A stretch of 10,860 nt of DNA from Paracoccaceae bacterium (lineage in GTDB: Bacteria; Pseudomonadota; Alphaproteobacteria; Rhodobacterales; Rhodobacteraceae). The translations under genes and the position numbers were made by a program. Below, one piece after another: positions 5,712 through 10,860 of this stretch; positions within the stretch are counted from its first letter, which is position 1; every line of letters begins with the position of its first letter. The stretch is from assembly GCA_024644285.1 (NCBI GenBank), contig JAHELH010000054.1:1-10860 (forward strand), written 5' to 3'. The notes under the pieces were generated by a model that saw only the letters and a program-made list of their open reading frames with translations, had not been told where the DNA came from and ran no database searches.

Positions 5712-6832
5712 TCGACGAGACGCCCCCGGAACCCGACCGCGCCCCCGGCGCGCCGCACCCGCGCGAAACCGCCCGGCTGATCGGGCAGGACCGCGCCGAG
5801 GCGGCGTTTCTCGACGCCTACACCTCCGGTCACCTGCATCACGCCTGGCTGATCACCGGGCCCGAGGGCGTCGGCAAGGCGACGCTGGCCTGGCGCATCG
5901 CGCGGTTCCTGCTGACCGCGCCCGCGGGCGGCGCTGGCGGCCTGTTCGGCGACGAGGCACCCGACCCGGCCAGCCTCGACGTGCCGGACGAGCATCCGGT
6001 GGCGCATCGCTTGCGCGCGCTGTCCGAGCCGCGGCTGGCGCTGGTGCGCCGGCCCTGGGACGAAAAGGCCGAGCGCCTGCGCAGCGAGATCACGGTGGCG
6101 GAAGTGCGCGCGCTGAAGCATTTCTTCGAGCTGTCCGCCGCCGATGGCGGCCGCCGCGTGGTGATCGTCGATAGCGCCGACGAGCTGAACCGCAACGCCG
6201 CCAACGCGCTGTTGAAGCAGCTGGAAGAGCCGCCCAGGGACTCCGTGCTTCTGCTCATCAGCCACCAGCCGGCGCGGCTCTTGCCGACGATCCTCAGCCG
6301 CTGCCGCACCCTGCGCTGCCGCGCGCTGGACGCCGGCCAGATGGCCGAGGCGCTGGCGCAGGCCGGCTCTGACCCCGGCCCCGACGCCCCTGCCCTTGCG
6401 GCGCTGGCCGGCGGCTCGGTCGGGGCGGCCAAGCGCATTCTGTCGCTCGACGGGCTGGGCATCTACGCCGAACTGGTCGCGCTGTTCTCGGGCCCGCTGG
6501 ACCGGCCCCGCGCGCTGAAGCTGGCCGACAGCGCGGCGGGCCGCAACGCGGCGAACCGGCTCGACCTGATGCTCGACCTCATCGACCTGTTCCTCGCCCG
6601 CCTGGCCCGCGCCGGGGTGGCCGGGCCGACTGACCTGCAGGCCGCCCCGGGCGAGGCGCGCCTGCAGCAGGCGCTGGCCCCCGACGCGGCCGCCGCCAGG
6701 GCCTGGGCGTCGCTGGCGCAGGAGCTTGGCGCCCGCGCCCGCCACGGCCGGGCGGTCAACCTTGACCCTGCCGCGCTGATCCTCGATATGGTGCTGAAAA
6801 TCCATCAAACGGCGGGAAAAGTACCCGCCTGA
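5708..6832 (+). CDS. holB: DNA polymerase III subunit delta' (clamp-loader)
   Basis: Delta' is the stator subunit of the clamp loader that places the sliding clamp on DNA. The 374-residue product has the AAA+ fold. A P-loop-like GPEGVGKAT lies at 51-59, VIVDSADELN in the Walker B position, then NAANALLKQLEEPP and LLISHQPARLLPTILSRCRTLRC with the SRC sensor of clamp-loader subunits. A helical C-terminal collar domain follows. The start is GTG at 5708, overlapping the tmk stop in a GTGA; tmk-holB pairing is common in bacteria. The zinc-binding cysteines found just after the P-loop in E. coli delta' are absent; an Ala/Gly/Pro-rich and charged segment stands there. The P-loop is well conserved, although E. 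coli delta' does not bind ATP. A short hairpin (6811-6816 with 6824-6829) occupies the last codons. Confidence 0.93.
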   Translation: MIDETPPEPDRAPGAPHPRETARLIGQDRAEAAFLDAYTSGHLHHAWLITGPEGVGKATLAWRIARFLLTAPAGGAGGLFGDEAPDPASLDVPDEHPVAHRLRALSEPRLALVRRPWDEKAERLRSEITVAEVRALKHFFELSAADGGRRVVIVDSADELNRNAANALLKQLEEPPRDSVLLLISHQPARLLPTILSRCRTLRCRALDAGQMAEALAQAGSDPGPDAPALAALAGGSVGAAKRILSLDGLGIYAELVALFSGPLDRPRALKLADSAAGRNAANRLDLMLDLIDLFLARLARAGVAGPTDLQAAPGEARLQQALAPDAAAARAWASLAQELGARARHGRAVNLDPAALILDMVLKIHQTAGKVPA

Positions 6833-6833
6833 A

Positions 6834-6878
6834 GCGCAGTCCGAAAAGCAGGAAACCGGTTTTCGGAGCAGTCTGCGC
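6834..6878. repeat. RIME-like intergenic palindromic element
   Basis: In the 66-base gap between holB and tatD an inner stem, TCCGAAAA (6840-6847) with TTTTCGGA (6860-6867), encloses a 12-base loop. An outer stem, GCGCAG (6834-6839) with CTGCGC (6873-6878), flanks it with a 5-base bulge on the right. The arms CCGAAAA and GGTTTTCGG, with GGAAACCGG between them, resemble the palindromic RIME-type repeats scattered between genes in Rhizobiales and some other alphaproteobacteria. It begins one base after the holB stop. It may stabilise mRNA ends or tune expression of tatD relative to holB. Identification as a repeat family is from memory; no second copy is in this window. Confidence 0.6.
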
Positions 6879-6898
6879 ATTACCGAACCGAAGGCGCT

Positions 6899-7705
6899 AT
6901 GTCCCGGCCACCGCAGATCACCGACAGCCATTGTCACCTCGATTTCCCCGATTTCGAAGGCGAGCGCGACGCCGTGGTGGCGCGCGCGCTGGAGGCCGGC
7001 GTCACGCGGATGGTCACCATCTGCACGCGGCTCGCCGCCGAGCCGCAGGTGCGCGCCATCGCGGAGGCCTACGACCCCGTCTTCTATGCCGCCGGCACCC
7101 ACCCGATGAGCGCGGCGAAAGAGCCGCTGGTCTCGGTCGCGGACCTGGTCGAACTGGCCAAGCACCCGAAATTCGTGGGCATCGGCGAAAGCGGGCTCGA
7201 TTACCACTACACCGCCGAGAGCAAGGACATTCAGCAGGAAAGTCTGCGCATCCACATCGAGGCGGCGCGCCAGACCGGGCTGCCACTGATCATCCACGCC
7301 CGCGCCGCCGATGACGACATGGCCCGCATCCTGACCGAGGAACACCGCGCCGGAGCCTTTCCTTGCGTGATGCACTGCTTTTCAAGCGGCAGAAAACTGG
7401 CCGAGGCGGCGCTGGGTCTTGGCTTCTACCTGTCGATGCCGGGCATCGCCGCCTTCCCGAAATCGACCGATCTGCGCGCGATCTTCGCCGACGCGCCGAT
7501 CGACCGCATCCTGGTCGAGACCGACAGCCCCTACCTGGCCCCGCCGCCACATCGCGGCAAGCGCAACGAGCCGGCCTACACGGTGCACACCGCCAAGGTC
7601 GGGGCAGAGCTCTTCGGCATGGATTACAAGGACTTCGCCGCGCAGACGCAGGAAAATTTTGAACGCCTGTTCAATAAAGTGACGGTTTACGAGGCCGCCG
7701 CCTGA
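6899..7705 (+). CDS. tatD: TatD-family metal-dependent deoxyribonuclease
   Basis: TatD-type proteins are cytoplasmic TIM-barrel metal-dependent hydrolases with DNase activity linked to DNA repair. The 268-residue product has the usual length, and the metal ligands of the family are all visible: His11 and His13 in DSHCHLD, Glu97 in GESGLDY, His133 in IIHAR, His159 in VMHCFSS, and Asp209 in ETDSPYLAPPPHRG. ATG at 6899 follows GAAGG with short spacing. The stop shares one base with the next gene start (TGATG), so the two are probably translated together; this tatD-hydrolase pair is common in alphaproteobacteria. The related YcfH and YjjV branches cannot be told apart from TatD by eye, and substrate range is open. 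Confidence 0.93.
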   Translation: MSRPPQITDSHCHLDFPDFEGERDAVVARALEAGVTRMVTICTRLAAEPQVRAIAEAYDPVFYAAGTHPMSAAKEPLVSVADLVELAKHPKFVGIGESGLDYHYTAESKDIQQESLRIHIEAARQTGLPLIIHARAADDDMARILTEEHRAGAFPCVMHCFSSGRKLAEAALGLGFYLSMPGIAAFPKSTDLRAIFADAPIDRILVETDSPYLAPPPHRGKRNEPAYTVHTAKVGAELFGMDYKDFAAQTQENFERLFNKVTVYEAAA

Positions 7706-8502
7706 TGGCCGAATTGCGGTTCACCATCCTGGGCTGCGGGTCGTCGGGCGGGGTGCCGCGGCTGGGGGGGCACTGGGGCGATTGCGACCCGGAGAACCCC
7801 AAGAACACCCGCCGCCGCTGCTCGATGCTGGTCGAGCGCGAGGCCGAGGCCGGCATCACCCGCGTGCTGATCGACACCGCGCCGGATCTGCGGATGCAAC
7901 TGCTCGACGCCGGCGTCGGCGTGCTCGACGCGGTGGTCTACACCCACGGCCATGCCGACCACGTGCACGGCATCGACGATCTGCGGATGGTCGTCTTCAA
8001 CACGCGCCGCCGCCTGGATGTCTGGGCCGACGGCGCCACGCAGGACGCGCTCTATTCCCGCTTTGGCTACGCCTTCGTGCAACCCGAGGGCTCGCCCTAT
8101 CCGCCGATCCTCGACATGCACACGATCAAGGGCGACGTTACCGTCGACGGCGCCGGCGGGCCGGTGGTGCTGCGCCCTTTCAAGGTCGGGCACGGATCGA
8201 TCGACGCGCTGGGCTTCCGGATCGGCAAACTCGCCTATCTGCCGGACGTGGCCGAGATGACCGAGGCGGCCTGGAAGGCGGTGGAAAATCTCGATTGCTG
8301 GGTGCTCGACGCGCTGCGCCGCAAGCCGCACCCGACGCATGCGCATCTGGAGCGGAGCCTCGAATGGATCGCGCAGGCCGCGCCCCGGCGCGCCGTCCTG
8401 ACCAACATGCATATCGATCTCGACTACGCCACCGTCGACGCCGAGACGCCCGACAATGTCACCCCCGCCTATGACGGCATGGTGATCCGCTACGATGTCT
8501 GA
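7705..8502 (+). CDS. Metallo-beta-lactamase-fold hydrolase, PhnP-like
   Basis: The 265-residue cytoplasmic protein has the MBL fold. It begins with the glycine-rich GCGSSGGVPR (residues 10-19), typical of the PhnP/RNase Z-like branch, and carries the metal motif THGHADH with His81, His83, Asp85 and His86. Further ligands are His163 (KVGHGS), Asp181 (YLPDV) and His236 (NMHIDLDY), so both metal sites look complete. Relatives include PhnP, a phosphoribosyl 1,2-cyclic phosphate phosphodiesterase of C-P lyase pathways, but no phn genes are nearby. The conserved pairing with tatD instead suggests a nucleotide or cyclic phosphate substrate. That role is inference. Its ATG overlaps the tatD stop by one base. 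Confidence 0.88.
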   Translation: MAELRFTILGCGSSGGVPRLGGHWGDCDPENPKNTRRRCSMLVEREAEAGITRVLIDTAPDLRMQLLDAGVGVLDAVVYTHGHADHVHGIDDLRMVVFNTRRRLDVWADGATQDALYSRFGYAFVQPEGSPYPPILDMHTIKGDVTVDGAGGPVVLRPFKVGHGSIDALGFRIGKLAYLPDVAEMTEAAWKAVENLDCWVLDALRRKPHPTHAHLERSLEWIAQAAPRRAVLTNMHIDLDYATVDAETPDNVTPAYDGMVIRYDV

Positions 8503-8581
8503 GCACCGCCCCGCCCGCATCTTCGGTCATAAAAAGCTCCCGACGGAGGCTCCCGCCGCCGCATCCCGCGCGAAAGCCTGA
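8495..8581 (+). CDS. Possible 28-codon ORF linking hydrolase and transporter genes
   Basis: An ATG inside the last codons of the hydrolase gene opens a frame reading MSEHRPARIFGHKKLP then TEAPAAASRAKA. It stops with TGA at 8579-8581, one base before the ATG of the AEC transporter. It fills the otherwise non-coding 80-base gap almost exactly, most codons end in G or C like the neighbours, and the product is basic (several Arg, Lys and His) with no membrane segment. The upstream sequence has only a weak ribosome binding site, so translation would depend on coupling. It could be a leader for the transporter gene, a true small protein, or an accidental frame in GC-rich DNA. Confidence 0.3.
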   Translation: MSEHRPARIFGHKKLPTEAPAAASRAKA

Positions 8582-8582
8582 G

Positions 8583-9512
8583 ATGCAGGCGCTGCTCGAC
8601 GTCGTCCTGCCGGTCTTTTTGGTCCTCGGCTTCGGCTATCTTGCCGCCTGGCGCGACTGGCTGAGCGATGCCGGCGTCGATGCGCTGATGAAGTTCACCC
8701 AGAACTTCGCCATTCCCTGCCTGCTGTTCGCCGCCATCGCGACACTGGACCTGGGACAGAGCTTCGACCCCGCGCTGCTGGGCAGCTTCTATGCCGGGGC
8801 GACGGTGGGGTTTCTGGCCGGTCTGTTCGGCGCCCGGCTGATCTTCGGGCGGCCTTGGGAGGACAGCGTCGCCATCGGCTTTGCCACGCTGTTCTCGAAC
8901 TCGGTGCTCCTGGGCCTGCCGCTGACCGAGCGCGCCTACGGTCCCGACGCTCTCGGCCCGAACTACGCCATCGTCGCGCTGCACGCGCCCTATTGCTACA
9001 TCCTCGGTTTCATCGCGATGGAACTGGTCCGGGCGCGGGGCGAGGGCCTGCGCGCGGCGGCGCGCGCCATCGGCCGGGCGATCCTGCGGAACGCGCTGAT
9101 GATCGGCATCGCGCTGGGCTTTTTGGTGAATGTACTGGCGATCCCGGTCCCCGCCGTCGCCTTCGAGGCCGTCGAGATGATGGCCCGGGCCGCGCTGCCG
9201 GCCGCCTTGTTCGGCCTCGGCGGCATCCTCTGCCGCTACCGCCCCGAGGGCGACGCCGGCACCATCGCCTGGATCTGCGCGGTGTCGCTGCTTTTGCACC
9301 CCGCGCTGGTCTGGATCCTGGGCCAGGCCACGTCGCTTTCGACGGGGCAGATGCGCTCGGCGGTGCTGACCGCGGCGATGGCGCCCGGTGTCAATGCCTA
9401 TATCTTCGCCAGCATGTACGGCGTGGCCAAGCGGGTGGTCGCGTCTGCGGTGCTGATCGGCACGGCGCTAAGCGTGCTCTCGGCCTGGGCCTGGCTGACG
9501 CTGCTGCCGTAG
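8583..9512 (+). CDS. AEC-family (auxin efflux carrier type) membrane transporter
   Basis: The 309-residue inner-membrane protein has the length and about ten hydrophobic segments of the AEC family, whose bacterial members export or exchange organic acids such as malonate or other small molecules. Family features include the N-terminal VVLPVFLVLGFGYLAA, the FNxP-like FAIPCLLFAA, FSNSVLLGLPL in the first half, AALPAALFGLGGIL in the second, and MAPGVNAYIFASMYGVAKRV near the C-terminus. The two-part layout fits the inverted repeat of BART-superfamily transporters. Substrate cannot be predicted. The ATG comes one base after the stop of the candidate small ORF and 80 bases after the hydrolase gene, so it may be the last gene of the operon. 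It converges on the minus-strand permease with a 32-base gap. Confidence 0.9.
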   Translation: MQALLDVVLPVFLVLGFGYLAAWRDWLSDAGVDALMKFTQNFAIPCLLFAAIATLDLGQSFDPALLGSFYAGATVGFLAGLFGARLIFGRPWEDSVAIGFATLFSNSVLLGLPLTERAYGPDALGPNYAIVALHAPYCYILGFIAMELVRARGEGLRAAARAIGRAILRNALMIGIALGFLVNVLAIPVPAVAFEAVEMMARAALPAALFGLGGILCRYRPEGDAGTIAWICAVSLLLHPALVWILGQATSLSTGQMRSAVLTAAMAPGVNAYIFASMYGVAKRVVASAVLIGTALSVLSAWAWLTLLP

Positions 9513-9544
9513 GCGCCGCAATCCACCGCTGGCGGTCCCCGCCC

Positions 9545-10756
9545 CTACCCCGGCGACATGCCCCGCAGCCGTTCGGAACGCCGGCGCAGCAACTCCACCG
9601 TGGTAAGCAGCGCGATCGAGATCCCCACCAGGATCGTCGCCACCGCCAGGATGGTCGGCGAGATCTGCTCGCGCAGGCCGGTGAACATCTGCCAGGGCAG
9701 CGTCTTCTGCCCGGCCGAGCCCACGAACAGCACCACCACCACCTCGTCGAACGAGGTGATGAACGCGAAGAGGCCGCCCGAGATCACGCCGGGCAGGATA
9801 AGCGGCATCTGCACCTTGAAGAAGGTCCGGACCGGCCCCGCCCCCATGTTGGCAGCCGCCCGCGTCAGCGAACGGTCGAAGCCCACCAGCGTCGCCGTCA
9901 CGGTGATGATCACGAAGGGAATGCCCAGCACGGCATGCGCCAGGATCACCTTGATGTAGCCGCTGACGTTCTGGCTGATGCCCAGCGTGCCTTCCATCCA
10001 GTTGCCGATCATCGAGTAGAAGAAGAACATGCCCGTGGCCGAGATGATCAGCGGCACGATCATCGGCGAGATCAGGATCGCCATGATCGCCCGGCGCCCC
10101 GGCACGTGGCTTTGCGAAAGCCCGATGGCGGCCAGCGTGCCCAGCGACACCGAGATCACCGTTGCGATCGGCGCGATGATCAGCGAGTTCTTGAAGCTGC
10201 GCTGCCACTCGTTGTTGGTGAAGAAGTCGCGGTAATGCTTCAGCGAATAGCCGTCGGGGTCGAAGCGCAGCATCTCGGGCGTGAAGGTGAAGAAATCCTC
10301 GGCGTTGAAGCTCAGCGGCATCACGACCAGGATCGGCGTGATCAGGAAGACGAAGATCGCGCCGCAAATGATCCGAAAGGTGTATTCCCACAGCACCTGT
10401 CCACTGGACAGGTAGGGCGGCAGCCTCTCGCGGTAATGCCCGCCCTCCAGCCAGTAGATGTACCAGCCGAAGAACGCGCCGAAGATCACCCCCATCACGA
10501 AGCCGGGCACCCCGCCCAGGGCCACGCCCAGCACCACGAACAGCGCGAAGATGCCCCAGCGGCCCTGTTTCTCCTTTTCGTGCAGGAAGGTCATCACGCC
10601 CCAGGCCAGCGCCGCCAAGAGCACCGCACCGATCACGACGCCCAGCAAGGGCCGGTTGTTGGCGGTGCCCACCAACAGGCCCACGACGGCGCCGGCGGCG
10701 GCCACCATCGGGATGACGAAAGAGGCGGGCTGCTTTTCGACTTCGGTCAGTTGCAT
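9545..10756 (-). CDS. Polyamine-type ABC transporter permease (PotC-like) with N-terminal extension
   Basis: The C-terminal part of this 403-residue protein is a standard inner-membrane permease of spermidine/putrescine-type importers. It opens with YTFRIICGAIFVFLITPI from about residue 122, has a DFFTNNEWQRSFKNSLIIA stretch, and carries the EAA loop that contacts the ATPase at about 300-325 (AAANMGAGPV, then PLILPGVISG). PotC is normally about 260-280 residues. Here some 120 extra N-terminal residues add about four hydrophobic segments and a charged HEKEKQGRW loop. The start at 10756 lies 5 bases after the stop of the partner permease gene, so the two are coupled; an upstream in-frame start at 10807 would overlap that gene and is less likely. 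Extended permeases of this kind occur, as I recall, in Rhodobacterales. Substrate is probably a polyamine or related cation, not proven by sequence. Confidence 0.88.
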   Translation of the reverse strand: MQLTEVEKQPASFVIPMVAAAGAVVGLLVGTANNRPLLGVVIGAVLLAALAWGVMTFLHEKEKQGRWGIFALFVVLGVALGGVPGFVMGVIFGAFFGWYIYWLEGGHYRERLPPYLSSGQVLWEYTFRIICGAIFVFLITPILVVMPLSFNAEDFFTFTPEMLRFDPDGYSLKHYRDFFTNNEWQRSFKNSLIIAPIATVISVSLGTLAAIGLSQSHVPGRRAIMAILISPMIVPLIISATGMFFFYSMIGNWMEGTLGISQNVSGYIKVILAHAVLGIPFVIITVTATLVGFDRSLTRAAANMGAGPVRTFFKVQMPLILPGVISGGLFAFITSFDEVVVVLFVGSAGQKTLPWQMFTGLREQISPTILAVATILVGISIALLTTVELLRRRSERLRGMSPG

Positions 10757-10761
10757 CGGCC

Positions 10762-10860
10762 CTATCCCAGCTTGACGTTGTCGATGCCGACGATCTTGTC
10801 GTAGCACCAGTAGAGAAGCAGCACGACCGCCAGCAGGATCGTGCCCAGCGCGGCGGCCAG
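10762..10860 (-). CDS. C-terminal end of partner ABC permease (PotB-like), partial
   Basis: On the minus strand the last 32 codons of a gene enter the window from the right. They encode a hydrophobic segment (LGTILLAVVLLLYWCYDKI) and the tail VGIDNVKLG before a TAG at 10764-10762. A final membrane helix with a short polar tail, followed after 5 bases by a PotC-like permease, fits the PotB-like permease of the same importer. The ATPase and binding-protein genes would be expected outside the window. Only this fragment can be judged. Confidence 0.7.
   Translation of the reverse strand: MAAALGTILLAVVLLLYWCYDKIVGIDNVKLG

Noticed and set aside
6811..6829. GGCGGG/CCCGCC hairpin at the end of holB as a terminator
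   Set aside because: No T run follows and the stem lies within the coding sequence; tatD continues in the same direction after the palindromic element.
5402..7375. A 657-residue open frame on the minus strand
   Set aside because: It is antisense to tmk, holB and tatD, which have clear motifs; it is Gly/Arg/Ala-rich with no domain, as usual for the shadow of GC-rich genes.
9525..9536. ACCGC/GCGGT hairpin between the convergent AEC and permease genes
   Set aside because: The stem is only 5 bases with a 2-base loop and there is no T tract on either strand.
8855..10804. A 649-residue open frame on the plus strand
   Set aside because: It overlaps the AEC transporter in another frame and is antisense to the ABC permease; its His/Arg/Asp-rich product has no recognisable family.
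1..10860. CRISPR array, toxin-antitoxin pair, restriction system or other defence island
   Set aside because: No regularly spaced repeats, cas genes, paired small genes or nuclease/methylase motifs were found in any frame outside the housekeeping genes.

Overview
The window looks like chromosome of an alphaproteobacterium, most likely of the Rhodobacterales/Roseobacter group. The core part is GC-rich with strongly G/C third positions. It carries the gene order SPOR lipoprotein - D,D-carboxypeptidase - tmk - holB - tatD - metallo-beta-lactamase-fold hydrolase, with tight start/stop overlaps. The placement is inferred from protein style and gene order; no 16S or marker search was possible.

Layout. 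Bases 1-344 hold the nearly complete gene of a small exported protein of unknown function; only the first base of its probable ATG lies outside the window. Bases 345-2593 are sparse and patchy in composition: an AT-rich patch, one low-GC gene for an SMR-family (EmrE-like) membrane protein on the minus strand, the broken 3' end of an IS110-type transposase, a strong hairpin, and a truncated gene resembling the N-terminus of Rhodobacteraceae Hint-domain secreted proteins. This stretch ends exactly at the 3' end (CCA) of a tRNA-Ser(UGA) gene at 2594-2683 (minus). A degenerate copy of the tRNA 3' end lies in the same orientation at 491-510. The simplest reading is a decayed integrative element or island of about 2.1 kb between those two repeats, with the tRNA gene as attachment site. 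No integrase remains.

Bases 2684-9512 are ordinary core genome on the plus strand. They encode a SPOR-domain lipoprotein, a PBP5/6-type D-alanyl-D-alanine carboxypeptidase, thymidylate kinase, the delta' subunit of DNA polymerase III, a TatD-family metal-dependent deoxyribonuclease, a PhnP-like metallo-beta-lactamase-fold hydrolase and an AEC-family transporter. Stop and start codons overlap at dacC-tmk, tmk-holB and tatD-hydrolase, which suggests one transcription unit joining cell-wall trimming, dTTP synthesis and DNA replication/repair. A palindromic element resembling alphaproteobacterial RIME-type repeats separates holB from tatD. A possible 28-codon ORF fills the gap between the hydrolase and the AEC gene.

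Bases 9545-10860 lie on the minus strand and belong to a polyamine-type (PotB/PotC-like) ABC importer operon. It has one complete permease with an unusual N-terminal membrane extension and the last 32 codons of the partner permease.

I found no clear undescribed defence or metabolic system. The observations most worth following are the tRNA-bounded relic island, the SMR protein that lacks the family's essential glutamate, and the 28-codon linking ORF.
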